A stretch of 42,555 nt of DNA. Source: an uncultured Fibrobacterota bacterium (GTDB lineage: Bacteria > Fibrobacterota > Fibrobacteria > Fibrobacterales > Fibrobacteraceae). The stretch lies in NCBI GenBank assembly GCA_903876665.1, contig CAIRAY010000009.1, forward strand, positions 1-42,555, given 5' to 3'. Positions 29,990-37,445 of this stretch are shown one piece after another (within the stretch, counting starts at the first letter, position 1; each line of letters starts with the position of its first letter). The position numbers and the translations under genes are program-made. The notes below the pieces were generated by a model that saw only the letters and a program-made list of their open reading frames with translations, was not told where the DNA came from and did not search any database.

Positions 29990-30574
29990 ATGGAGCACAT
30001 CGTCCTCATCCACGGTTTTGCAGCGACTGGGAACCCCCAGTCCCATAAGGCGCAGGTCTTGCGGGCGGTGTTTCCGGGTATAACGCTCCACGCGCCCACC
30101 ATCGCCTACCACGAGCCTGGCTGGTTCGGGCGCATTGAGGCCCTGGTGCAAACCCTGGACAAGCCCCTGCTGGTCGGCAACAGCCTGGGGGGCTTTGCGG
30201 CCCTCGCCTTGTCGCGAAACCTTGGCTTGCCCGCAATTCTGGTGAACCCGGCTCTCGAGCCGTGGATGCTTTTAGCGGGCCTCCAGGGAGTGCAAACCAA
30301 TTTCGACACCGGAAATCCATTTGAGTGGGCACCACGCGCCACCGAATACCTGCAGGAAATTTGGAATCAGGCTCCCACCGGTGGTCCCAACACCCCCTGG
30401 CAAGCCGCACTGCTCGGGACCCAGGACACTTTGCTCGATGTTGCACGCTCCAAGGTTCTCCTTGAGGCAATGCAAATTCGTTGGTTTGAATTTCCGGACG
30501 ACCATAGGTTCAACGCCCGCTTTGAAGAGGGCATGCGGATGCTTGTGAAAGAGCTTGAGGGAGGCACCCCGTGA
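29990..30574 (+). CDS. YqiA-like alpha/beta-hydrolase esterase, copy 1
   Basis: A 194-residue member of the UPF0227/YqiA-type alpha/beta hydrolases. It opens I-V-L-I-H-G-F-A-A-T-G, has the nucleophile elbow G-N-S-L-G-G-F (Ser about residue 66), a G-T-Q-D-T acid-loop and D-D-H-R-F with the catalytic His. Expected to be a cytoplasmic esterase or thioesterase of unknown natural substrate. Lies 11 bases after the NUDIX gene; its TGA overlaps the GTG of the next gene. A second copy with the same motifs is at 37442-38044. Confidence 0.87.
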   Translation: MEHIVLIHGFAATGNPQSHKAQVLRAVFPGITLHAPTIAYHEPGWFGRIEALVQTLDKPLLVGNSLGGFAALALSRNLGLPAILVNPALEPWMLLAGLQGVQTNFDTGNPFEWAPRATEYLQEIWNQAPTGGPNTPWQAALLGTQDTLLDVARSKVLLEAMQIRWFEFPDDHRFNARFEEGMRMLVKELEGGTP

Positions 30575-31083
30575 CCACAGAATACCTCTATCTCGAAGAC
30601 GACTGCTTCTACCACCCCCTGTCGACTCCATTGTTGCTTGCCCAGCTGCAAAGCTCCAGCGCTATATTCGTGCATGACCTGGACCGGCTTCTGGAAGTGG
30701 AACTACACTCCAAATATGCGTCCCGCAGAATGATGCAACTCAAAGCCCTAGAGCACATTGGGCTGCACGTCATGACCACATCCACATGCCATGTTTCCAT
30801 GGCAAAGGATCTCGAGCTTATTTCAGTATTTTTCGATATCGAAGCCCTTGAATTCGATGACGAATCCTACGGGAAGCGCCTGGAACATGAGTTCGATGAA
30901 TTGAACGCGAATTTTGATGAAATGGCTCCGACGGAGTCCGACGACTTCGGGGGCCTAGTACCAACAGGCCTTTGCTTAGGCGACATCCTTTTCAAGGAGA
31001 CTACCGTGGAACAAATTCAAGACTCCTTTGATGACTGGGATGCAGCTAAAGGTGATTGCAAAAAGGATGAAAGCATTGGATAA
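30571..31083 (+). CDS. Unknown acidic protein with YLYLEDDCF N-terminus
   Basis: A 170-residue protein with a GTG start overlapping the esterase stop (GTGA). It opens T-E-Y-L-Y-L-E-D-D-C-F-Y-H-P, and the 31629 product opens G-Y-Y-L-Y-F-E-D-D-C-F-A-N-P, so the two share an N-terminal module. The rest is strongly acidic and diverges. Function unknown; the C-terminal bases overlap the HAD phosphatase gene. Confidence 0.72.
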   Translation: MTTEYLYLEDDCFYHPLSTPLLLAQLQSSSAIFVHDLDRLLEVELHSKYASRRMMQLKALEHIGLHVMTTSTCHVSMAKDLELISVFFDIEALEFDDESYGKRLEHEFDELNANFDEMAPTESDDFGGLVPTGLCLGDILFKETTVEQIQDSFDDWDAAKGDCKKDESIG

Positions 31084-31627
31084 GGTGATCAACAAATTGG
31101 TGTTCTTGGACATGGATGGCGTAGTCGTTTCGAACAAGACCAACGACCAAGCAATCTGCGCTTGGTATGGCACAAGCACAGTGGAAGAAGCCTACAAGCT
31201 CAGAGAAATTCGCAAGAAGGGCGGCCTCTATGTTCCGAAATTCATGGGAACAAATAGCTCATTCGATCCAGCCGCAGTAAAATACCTGAACACACTGGCA
31301 AATATGGGCGTGCAATTTGTTGTGACATCAACCTGGAGAGAGACCCAAACCATCCAGTCCCTGTCTGATATTTTCGAAATGAAAGGCTTGCACATTCCGA
31401 TCTATTCTTTCACTAATGTCGACTCCCATGAGCGTGGCCAACAAATCCTCAACTGGCTAGAAAGGGCGGAAGCAAGGAACACTACAGCTTGGTGCGTAGT
31501 CGATGATGAGTCGTATGGGATTGCAAATCATGTCGGTGACAAACTTGTTTTGACCAATCCTGATATTGGGTTGAATGAAGAGGCTTATCAAAGGATTTGC
31601 GAAATACTAGAACAACAGGAGCCATAA
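31067..31627 (+). CDS. HAD-superfamily phosphatase, HAD_SAK_2-like
   Basis: A protein of about 186 residues. L-V-F-L-D-M-D-G-V-V-V is HAD motif I, V-V-T-S-T-W-R is motif II in the S-x-S/T-W-R form, and C-V-V-D-D-E-S is the acidic motif III. This motif set is that of the HAD family named for Swiss-army-knife RNA repair proteins, whose stand-alone members have no fixed role. The start is uncertain: ATG 31067 leaves eight residues before motif I, and ATGs at 31040 and 31028 would deepen the overlap with the previous gene. None has an ideal ribosome site, so coupling to the upstream gene is likely. Confidence 0.82.
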   Translation: MKALDKVINKLVFLDMDGVVVSNKTNDQAICAWYGTSTVEEAYKLREIRKKGGLYVPKFMGTNSSFDPAAVKYLNTLANMGVQFVVTSTWRETQTIQSLSDIFEMKGLHIPIYSFTNVDSHERGQQILNWLERAEARNTTAWCVVDDESYGIANHVGDKLVLTNPDIGLNEEAYQRICEILEQQEP

Positions 31628-31628
31628 A

Positions 31629-32294
31629 ATGGATACTGGATACTACCTGTATTTCGAGGACGATTGCTTCGCGAATCCAGCCGGCCCCGAAGCCGCTGAG
31701 ATTCGGCGCGCATGCATCGGACAACTCTCGGACCGCCAGCTGAAGGAAATGCGCTCCAGTGGGTGCGAGCTTCTTGATCGGCTCGCCGGCCTTCTCTATG
31801 CAAGTGGCGTTCGCCTTGGGCAGCTGGTCTTCGTCTCTGGGGATCATTTTTCAACGACTTTGGCACAGGCACACGGCCTGAGCGTACGCAAGGCACCTGT
31901 CGAATTCGGTCGCGAAGTCATGGGGTACTTTTCAAAACGGCAGAGTTTGTGCGAGCAGATGACAACTGAACATTTGGCCTTCATTAAGGACCGCATCGCC
32001 AGAGCATTATTCGCACGAATGCTAGTCAACAAGCTTGGTAGCGAAGGGATCGCGGAGGTTGTTTCTGTAAAGATGGCCCTTGATGAAAGTGATTCCGATG
32101 GCTATTTCGAAAAAGGAGCCAAGGTCATTGCGCAAAAGTGGGTTTTCGTCAACGCCATTATTGGGAGCAACAACTCCGATGAGACCCGCGAGGCAAAGCT
32201 CAAGGTTCAAGTGAGCTGGACATTCAGCCTGGTCCAGCGCAAACCGGTCGTGGAGGGGATGAGAGTCCTATCGATCAGGGAGGCAAGAGGATAA
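31629..32294 (+). CDS. Unknown protein with YYLYFEDDCF N-terminus, 221 aa
   Basis: A 221-residue protein starting one base after the HAD gene stop, with AGGAG eight bases before the ATG inside that gene. Shares the Y-L-Y-x-E-D-D-C-F module with the 30571 product. The middle contains L-V-F-V-S-G-D-H-F-S and V-F-V-N-A-I-I-G-S-N-N-S. No family recognised. It closes the run NUDIX-esterase-acidic protein-HAD, which looks like one transcript. Confidence 0.72.
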   Translation: MDTGYYLYFEDDCFANPAGPEAAEIRRACIGQLSDRQLKEMRSSGCELLDRLAGLLYASGVRLGQLVFVSGDHFSTTLAQAHGLSVRKAPVEFGREVMGYFSKRQSLCEQMTTEHLAFIKDRIARALFARMLVNKLGSEGIAEVVSVKMALDESDSDGYFEKGAKVIAQKWVFVNAIIGSNNSDETREAKLKVQVSWTFSLVQRKPVVEGMRVLSIREARG

Positions 32295-32338
32295 TGGAAA
32301 TGGCTTCGCCAGAGATCGGATCGGGCAACGGAATTCAG

Positions 32339-32425
32339 AAACCCATACACATCAGTATACCATACTGGCCCGCCGGCCATTCCACCGTATGTGATTTCCA
32401 TTGCAAGAGTCCGCCGATTATATAT
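32339..32425 (-). pseudogene. Remnant of a paralogue of the 747-1136 zinc-ribbon gene
   Basis: The minus strand encodes N-R-R-T-L-A-M-E-I-T-Y-G-G-M-A-G-G-P-V-W-Y-T-D-V-Y-G-F, matching N-Q-L-L-A-I-E-V-T-Y-G-G-M-A-C-G-P-V-W-Y-T-D-V-Y-G-F of the 747 product. Nothing of the N-terminal Cys region is found next to it, and the frame runs into unrelated sequence. Confidence 0.7.
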
Positions 32426-33308
32426 CGATCGTTTTCGAGGAAATCGATTTTGGATTTAAATCCTCGGCCGGCTCCATCACCTTCCAATACCCACCTTTAT
32501 CTGGCCCAATACGAATCAAAAAGCCCTCGTTTCGCAACTTTCTAATATTCCAGTCAACAGTATGGAAAGAAATAGAAAGCACTGCTGCTATCTCTTTCAC
32601 GGTAATGGAATTGTTTTGTTTGATGGCACTAAGAATTTTCTCCGTAGTTTTCTCCGTAGTTTTCTCCGTAGTATTCCCCGAGACTATTTCCTGTTCAAAA
32701 TGCTCCAGTGCAAAGCGCAAAATTACCGAATCGAACTCGATTTCGTATTGGGGAAGCGTCTGGTTGTAGTGCTTCCAGTTGGTATCCATTTTATCGAAGC
32801 CAAAGCCTGCATTCTCGGCAAGCTTGACCATGCGAAATAGCTTGGCAAGTATGGGGTTGCGCGGTAAGGACACATCTTTACGACGAAGCTCCTCGAAGGG
32901 TTTGGGGAGGCCGCCGGGGTTATAGAATTCGATCTGGTGAGTAAACAGCCGGATGCGTGAGCAAGCCGGTGAAAAAAAGTCCGCATGAATCAGCAGATTT
33001 ACCAAAGCCTCACGGATACATTCGAGCCCTGGCGATAGCTCTTGGCCAAACCCATCGGCACCGATGGTATATTGTACATCGATCCGAAGCCTTAGGCGCG
33101 CAATGCACTCGAAATAGTAATCCCAAAGGTTTTCCTGTTCCTCTAGGCGATAAGTATAACGTTGCTTGGCATCGGTATAGCTGGTGCCTGGAACCTCAAG
33201 CAGATCTATGCGGAAATTGGCAAAATGCTTTTCGATAATTTCGCGCTTGCCAAACATCAAGAGCCCTGCATAGGTGCAAGAGGCTCCATCAGAATTCGGT
33301 CCATGGGG
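32418..33308 (-). pseudogene. RecG-like / HATPase_c_4 regulator, lacking its N-terminal AlbA_2 domain
   Basis: The frame encodes the C-terminal two thirds of the family that joins an AlbA_2 (Schlafen-like) domain to an ATP-binding HATPase_c_4 module and a winged helix. Visible parts are C-I-R-E-A-L-V-N-L-L-I-H-A-D-F, I-E-F-Y-N-P-G-G-L-P, N-P-I-L-A-K-L-F, the T-T-E-K repeat, and a winged helix with I-S-F-H-T-V-D-W-N-I-R-K-L. Homology continues upstream of the ATG at 33260 (T-Y-A-G-L-L-M-F-G-K) to about 33300, then an in-frame TAG at 33309-33311 ends it. The N-terminal AlbA_2 domain is missing, so this looks like a 5'-truncated gene. The remaining part could still be expressed from ATG 33260. 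Confidence 0.75.
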
Positions 33309-33352
33309 CTATCCCTGTTTTGTATCTCAGTAGCAGGATTTCTTGGCCGTTG

Positions 33353-33883
33353 TCACACTCCCTCTCCCATTCCCTTTGCATAACTCCCCGCCGAATTCCC
33401 TGCCTCAATCCACCCAATCAACTTCATCGCGCGACTGAATTTCTCTTTGCGCTTGAAGTCCTTTTCGGTCGGATGGGGAATGCGCGAGATGTCGCTATTC
33501 TCCCGCAGGTCGGCGAGTTTCACCTGGCGCGCGATGGGGTCCTGGGCTGCGCGGGCGACAAAGGCCATGTACTCTTCGCCTTCGATCTTGGTGAGTGCCA
33601 CCACGGCAGTGAAGACGGGCTCCGAAAAGCCTTGCTGGCGTAGCTCGTCGACGGTGACCGGAGTGTCTTCTAGGACATCGTGGAGGACGGCAGCGATTTG
33701 CGCTTCGGTCCCCTTGACCCCAAACATCACCCGCAAGGGGTGCAAGATAAAGGGCGAACCGCCTTTATCGACCTGGCCCATGTGGGCTTTCACCGCTAGG
33801 GCTATTGCATTTTCAAGTGTTGAGATACTTCCCCCACCACTTCCAGACGCGCTCCGAAAGCCAGGCGTTCTTGATAATCTCAA
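33353..33883 (-). CDS. HD-domain (p)ppGpp hydrolase-like protein
   Basis: A small HD-domain phosphohydrolase resembling the hydrolase half of RelA/SpoT and the stand-alone MESH1/SAH group. A-x-x-A-H-x-G-Q-x-D-K-G-G-x-P-F-I-L-H-P-L-R-V is followed by V-L-H-D-V-L-E-D-T (the HD motif) and later L-A-D-L-R-E-N-S. It should hydrolyse (p)ppGpp or a related nucleotide. The start is unclear: the only start-type codon in frame before the domain is TTG 33883, inside the upstream gene and poorly placed from a GGAAG, which would add about 20 odd residues. It overlaps the 33813 gene by 71 bases. Confidence 0.82.
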   Translation of the reverse strand: MRLSRTPGFRSASGSGGGSISTLENAIALAVKAHMGQVDKGGSPFILHPLRVMFGVKGTEAQIAAVLHDVLEDTPVTVDELRQQGFSEPVFTAVVALTKIEGEEYMAFVARAAQDPIARQVKLADLRENSDISRIPHPTEKDFKRKEKFSRAMKLIGWIEAGNSAGSYAKGMGEGV

Positions 33884-34319
33884 TTTCTTCCATGCCCATG
33901 TTGCTCATGAGGCAGGCGGTCTCAAAGGTGAGCTTGCCCGCTTTTAGCGACACCTGAATTCCATAATGGTCCGTTTCCCCTAGTTCCAGGCCCTGTTCCA
34001 TCAGGTCCTCTTCTTTGAGGGATTTTTTATCGATGCACTTGTTAGGACTTACGCAGCCGATATTGGAATAGGGAAAGAACAGAGAGAATTTCTCTTCGAG
34101 CTCATTCAAGAATAAACGATCGCCCGCTTCTGCAATCTCAAAGAAGTCATCGGGGGTTTCTTCTTTTGCGGGGCAGCGCCTTACATAGGCGGAGGGGGCC
34201 ATTTTTGAGTCTTTGCCCACATAGGTATGCTCTATGTATGCCAGGGCCGCTTTTTCGAACTTTTCCCACTGGAAATCAACCCGTGCGACGATTTTTTTAT
34301 ACTCAATTTTATTTGCCAA
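33813..34319 (-). CDS. Hypothetical protein, 168 aa, TTG start
   Basis: A 168-residue acidic protein without known motif; it ends M-E-E-I-E-I-I-K-N-A-W-L-S-E-R-V-W-K-W. The longest frame starts at TTG 34412, close to the promoter, but a perfect GGAGG lies five bases before TTG 34319, which I take as the start. Its 3' end overlaps the HD-domain gene, so the two are coupled. Confidence 0.65.
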   Translation of the reverse strand: MANKIEYKKIVARVDFQWEKFEKAALAYIEHTYVGKDSKMAPSAYVRRCPAKEETPDDFFEIAEAGDRLFLNELEEKFSLFFPYSNIGCVSPNKCIDKKSLKEEDLMEQGLELGETDHYGIQVSLKAGKLTFETACLMSNMGMEEIEIIKNAWLSERVWKWWGKYLNT

Positions 34320-34403
34320 TTCATCCTCCAAATAGCGTTTGCCCCAGGAGCATCGATCCCCAAGGCCCTCTGAAAATCTTGAAATCCCGATATTTGTGCA
34401 TAT

Positions 34404-34431
34404 ATTATCCAATATCTAAAATGGTTGTCAA
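34404..34431 (-). promoter_or_regulatory. Promoter TTGACA-N16-GATAAT for the 33813 gene
   Basis: Minus strand TTGACA (34426-34431), 16 bases, GATAAT (34404-34409). Exact consensus match, giving a leader of about 78 bases before TTG 34319. Confidence 0.65.
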
Positions 34432-34454
34432 GGATATTGTTCCACCAATTTGAC

Positions 34455-35156
34455 TCACCCCAGCTCCGCAACGACTTTGCTGAACATGCCCCCGATGAAT
34501 TGGCTGACATTTTGCCGACTGCAATTCCATTCCCGGGCAAGGTCCGCCTGGCTCGCCGCCTTTTCCCGTCCAATTCCCGCCATGGCACGGAGCGCAACGC
34601 GTTCGCGGCTCGCTTCGGGAAACACGGCCAGGACCGCCTCCAGGTTTACCCCCGCCGGAACGAAGGCAAGAGCGCTCTCTTCCTCCTCTTCTTCCATATC
34701 AAACCAGGGATGGGCCTCGGTTGGGATCACCTTTTCGCCGATCTCTCCGGTATCGGAGTCCCTGTAGGGCCGGCATTCTTTGAGCACTTCGCCCTTTTCC
34801 CGCTCCATTCGCTTACCCCGCTGGCGGATCGTTTCCTGGGTGCCATATCCGGCCTTGCAACCAAACCATGTGGTGAAGCGACAGCCTTTGCCAGGGGCAT
34901 AGGTTTTCACTGCACCCAAAAAGGTGAGATACATCTCGCCCAGGTTTTCAGCAGTGGTGTCCCGGCTACGGAACCCTGCAGCCTTTTTGACTCCCAGGCT
35001 CGAGACGCTATGGAACAGCCGAGTGGTGGCAGGGACATCCCCTGCCTGTGCCTTTTTCGTCAAAACCCCTTCGGTGGCTGCATCTACGCACAAATACTGG
35101 TGTTTGAGGTCGGCAAGGGCTTTTTCACTTCTGTCACGATCCGTTTTCTGGGTCAT
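34455..35156 (-). CDS. Sigma-70-like protein (regions 2 and 4), paralogue 3
   Basis: A 233-residue protein closest to the 17804 product: shared D-T-T-A-E-(H/N)-L-G-E-M-Y-(F/L)-T-F-L, G-x-R-F-T-T-W-F-G-C-K-A-G, I-L/V-L-K-E-C-R, and A-S-Q-A-D-L-A-R-E-W-(C/N)-C-(T/S)-R-Q-N-V-S. ATG 35156 is preceded by AGGACGGTG and matches the start of the paralogues; the longest frame adds 12 residues. The middle carries a run of six Glu. No promoter of the window type was found, but a TGTCAA-AACA-TTGACA palindrome sits 31-46 bases upstream. The 34455 end is 24 bases from the promoter of the 33813 gene. Confidence 0.76.
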   Translation of the reverse strand: MTQKTDRDRSEKALADLKHQYLCVDAATEGVLTKKAQAGDVPATTRLFHSVSSLGVKKAAGFRSRDTTAENLGEMYLTFLGAVKTYAPGKGCRFTTWFGCKAGYGTQETIRQRGKRMEREKGEVLKECRPYRDSDTGEIGEKVIPTEAHPWFDMEEEEEESALAFVPAGVNLEAVLAVFPEASRERVALRAMAGIGREKAASQADLAREWNCSRQNVSQFIGGMFSKVVAELG

Positions 35157-35186
35157 ATCACCGTCCTGGTTAATTGTTGCAAGGCA

Positions 35187-35202
35187 TGTCAAAACATTGA
35201 CA
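35187..35202. promoter_or_regulatory. Palindromic operator-like site TGTCAA-N4-TTGACA
   Basis: A perfect 6-bp inverted pair upstream of sigma-like gene 3, similar to TGTCAA-CA-TTGACA at 26044-26057 between two divergent genes. It could be an operator or a pair of overlapping -35 boxes. Confidence 0.4.
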
Positions 35203-35465
35203 TCAGCCGCTATGACATATACGAATTCATAGCTCTATTTTTTGAAATTTTTCGAAATAATGGATATTGGGAACCCTAACCCTGGTGCTCAGGATTCCCG
35301 CATAGATTCAAAACACGAAAGAACGAGCCCGGAAGGGCCCTACGACAAGGTTCAGATTATGGCTTGATTGTATCCATATATAGAAATTCTGAACTCGTTT
35401 GGCATGGTTTAGAAAACACTTTTTAATCCAATCTGGAATATCCACATTATCCCCTGCACCTTTCT

Positions 35466-35645
35466 GTCATGGCCGGAAGGGCCATCACCGCACCGCCCCC
35501 GAGTCCGTTCAAAGCCATGTGGCGCGCACCGGTGATCCCCGCCTACGCGGGGATGACAATGGTCACAGGGATGACAATGGTCACAGGGATGACAATGGTC
35601 ACAGGGATGACAATGATCGCGGGGATGAACAATCACAGGGATGAC
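35466..35645 (+). repeat. Palindromic element with 18-bp tandem tail
   Basis: The left arm GTCATGGCCGGAAGGGCC begins at 35466; the linker CCCCGAGTCCGTTC matches the inverse of the 12.9-kb linker; the right arm ends in CCCCGCCTACGCGGGGATGAC at 35557. Three exact 18-bp units of AATGGTCACAGGGATGAC follow (35558-35611), then two decayed units. The upstream part (35280-35460) holds only small hairpins, such as TTCAGA/TCTGAA at about 35353-35396. Confidence 0.85.
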
Positions 35646-35664
35646 TTGAATCCCCGGGGCTGCG

Positions 35665-35964
35665 TTATGCGGATTCTTCTACCAGGTCCGTGGCGAGGTC
35701 GATTTCTTCCAGGATTCGGCGGGCCTTTTTGCATTCTTCTTCGCCTCCCACCTTGACCACCGAGGAGCCGGTGTGGTGGGCTTCCTTCATGAACACCATG
35801 GCCTGGGCCGATGTACACTGGAGCGCCCGGATCAATTGCTTGACCACCGCACCCATGGAGTGGTAATCGTCGTTGAAGAGAATCAGCTTGAACCGCTTTT
35901 CCTGCTTCTCGATTTCGTTGGTGAGAAGCTGGATGTCGTAATCGATCTCAAGGTCCGTTGCCAT
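35665..35964 (-). CDS. clpS: ATP-dependent Clp protease adaptor ClpS
   Basis: A 99-residue ClpS homologue: F-K-L-I-L-F-N-D-D-Y-H-S-M-G-A-V-V (the N-D-D motif that binds N-degron residues), then A-M-V-F-M-K-E-A-H-H-T-G-S-S-V-V (the helix with the conserved H-x-x-G). ClpS delivers N-end-rule substrates to ClpA(C)P. No clpA is present; instead the start overlaps the stop of the 35964-36551 gene as TAATG, so the two are translated together. The acidic C-terminus ends just after a palindromic repeat element on the other side. Confidence 0.92.
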   Translation of the reverse strand: MATDLEIDYDIQLLTNEIEKQEKRFKLILFNDDYHSMGAVVKQLIRALQCTSAQAMVFMKEAHHTGSSVVKVGGEEECKKARRILEEIDLATDLVEESA

Positions 35965-36551
35965 TAGTCCTCCGCTTCAATTTTGTTTTGGTCCAGGAGT
36001 CGGCGTAATTCTGCAATATCTTCTTCCCCAATTTCGCGGGTCCGCTGACGCGCCGGATCATTGACCTCGGGGATGGAATTCAATTCCATGACTTCCCACT
36101 GCCCTTGCAAATGCCACTTCACCAGCACCCGGTGAAACTCCCCATTGGCCCCAAAGAGGCTGAGGCTTTCTTTGCACTCTTGGACTTCAGCTTCACTGAG
36201 CTGCTTTTCGATATGAAACCGGAAAAAAAATCCGACCCGGGAGGAATGAAAAGAGAAATCCCCTTTTGTCTTGGCAATAAAATCGGATAGCGCCTCCGAT
36301 GCCACCGCCATGTCTTCATTTTCCTTCAGCTCATTGTTGAACTGATGAAAGGCATGAATGGTTATGTCCCCCTTGACCTCGTCAGGGATTTTTCCGATTG
36401 CGGCCCAAATCTTCTTTTCGGTTCCGTCATGGACATTTTGAGTCACAATAAAAAAATCATTTTCAATCTGGAAAACATCAAACATGTCCAGGCGTTTTTC
36501 CATCCATTGGTTTTCGTTTAACAAGAACCGCATGATTTTATGCTTAACCAT
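35964..36551 (-). CDS. Unknown protein translationally coupled to ClpS
   Basis: A 195-residue soluble, acidic protein with a predicted alpha/beta N-terminal part (D-M-F-D-V-F-Q-I-E-N-D-F-F-I-V-T-Q) and a charged C-terminal helix (G-E-E-D-I-A-E-L-R-R-L-L-D-Q-N). Family not recognised. GGAGGCC lies before the ATG, just after a leader hairpin. The stop overlaps the ClpS start, so it may act in protein turnover with ClpS. Confidence 0.7.
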   Translation of the reverse strand: MVKHKIMRFLLNENQWMEKRLDMFDVFQIENDFFIVTQNVHDGTEKKIWAAIGKIPDEVKGDITIHAFHQFNNELKENEDMAVASEALSDFIAKTKGDFSFHSSRVGFFFRFHIEKQLSEAEVQECKESLSLFGANGEFHRVLVKWHLQGQWEVMELNSIPEVNDPARQRTREIGEEDIAELRRLLDQNKIEAED

Positions 36552-36567
36552 TTGAGGCCTCCATTCG

Positions 36568-36613
36568 GCTTGCTACCTAGCAGCAAGCTAACCACACGGT
36601 AGTCCGCTACTAC
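36568..36613 (-). promoter_or_regulatory. Leader hairpins next to the ribosome site of the 35964 gene
   Basis: In the leader, GTAGT/ACTAC (36599-36613) and GCTTGCT/AGCAAGC with a 7-base loop (36568-36588) stand between the promoter and GGAGG. The second could control access to the ribosome site. Confidence 0.4.
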
Positions 36614-36617
36614 ATGG

Positions 36618-36645
36618 ATCTTCGGGAAAGGAGGGTGTTTGTCAA
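36618..36645 (-). promoter_or_regulatory. Promoter-like TTGACA-N16-GAAGAT for the clpS pair
   Basis: Minus strand TTGACA (36640-36645), 16 bases, GAAGAT (36618-36623), placed between the end of the phosphoesterase gene and the 36551 start. Confidence 0.5.
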
Positions 36646-36668
36646 TTCTCCCCCGAAGCAAAGAAGCC

Positions 36669-37445
36669 TCAAACCACCAGCACCAATGGGGTGACGGGCT
36701 CGGTGCGCTCCATGGGGTAGTCCGCAGGGTTTGAAGCGACCCGGGTGGTACCGAGCAAATAGGTTACGGGATCATGAATATGCCCATGCAACCATAGGGT
36801 GGGTTTATGCTCGAGAACGAGCGCGCGCAGGTTGGTGGCATAACACGACCGGACATCATCACTCACATAGCCCTCACTGATCGACCTGGGGTGCGGAGCA
36901 TGATGGGTCACGACCACATCGCGGACACCCTCGGGTTTGCTCGCCAGCATGGCCTTGAGAGCCTTGCGGGACTTCAGGTGCCTCTTACGGACCTCGACAG
37001 GATTCAAATCCATTGACCCATTGGCGCTATCCTCGATCTTGCGGTAGTCATTCATGCACCTAGCGGCCGCCTCCATGTTCCAGGACATTTTGCCTTCCAA
37101 AGTGAAGGAAGTCCAAAGGGAGGCGCCCATGAACCGGACCCCGTCCGGGTGGGTCCAGCAGTCGTCTTCCAGAAAATGGATTTCCGGGTACTTCGCACAC
37201 TCACTCCGCAGGAACGCCAGCGAATCCCTCCAATGCCCATCGTAGTACTCATGGTTTCCGGCCACATACACAATGGGCTTCCCCAAGCCTCCAAAATTTT
37301 GGTGGATCCATAATGGAGATCTTTCGGCATGATGGATATCGCCAGCCAAGACAATAACATCGGCATCGGCATAATTTTTGGCCTCCGGGATAAAATAGCG
37401 CTCTCCAAACTCCATGTGCAAATCAGAATGCAAATAAATTCTCAT
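36669..37445 (-). CDS. Calcineurin-like metallophosphoesterase
   Basis: A 258-residue protein with all metal-binding motifs of the calcineurin-like family in order: H-S-D-L-H (start), A-G-D-I-H, A-G-N-H-E, V-V-T-H-H-A-P and W-L-H-G-H-I-H-D. Expected to be a cytoplasmic two-metal phosphoesterase or nuclease; the substrate is open. ATG overlaps the TGA of the YqiA-like gene (ATGA), so it is co-translated with it. Confidence 0.9.
   Translation of the reverse strand: MRIYLHSDLHMEFGERYFIPEAKNYADADVIVLAGDIHHAERSPLWIHQNFGGLGKPIVYVAGNHEYYDGHWRDSLAFLRSECAKYPEIHFLEDDCWTHPDGVRFMGASLWTSFTLEGKMSWNMEAAARCMNDYRKIEDSANGSMDLNPVEVRKRHLKSRKALKAMLASKPEGVRDVVVTHHAPHPRSISEGYVSDDVRSCYATNLRALVLEHKPTLWLHGHIHDPVTYLLGTTRVASNPADYPMERTEPVTPLVLVV

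Noticed and set aside
35164..35192. TTGACA as -35 for sigma-like gene 3
   Set aside because: At 15-17 bases downstream there is no -10-like sequence (ACCAGG), so I list only the palindrome.
34425..35279. 284-codon plus-strand frame
   Set aside because: Antisense to the sigma-like gene 34455-35156, which has clear paralogues and a ribosome site.
35558..35645. CRISPR-like or iteron-type replication origin
   Set aside because: The 18-bp units are the tail of a palindromic element; no replication gene or DnaA-box cluster is nearby.
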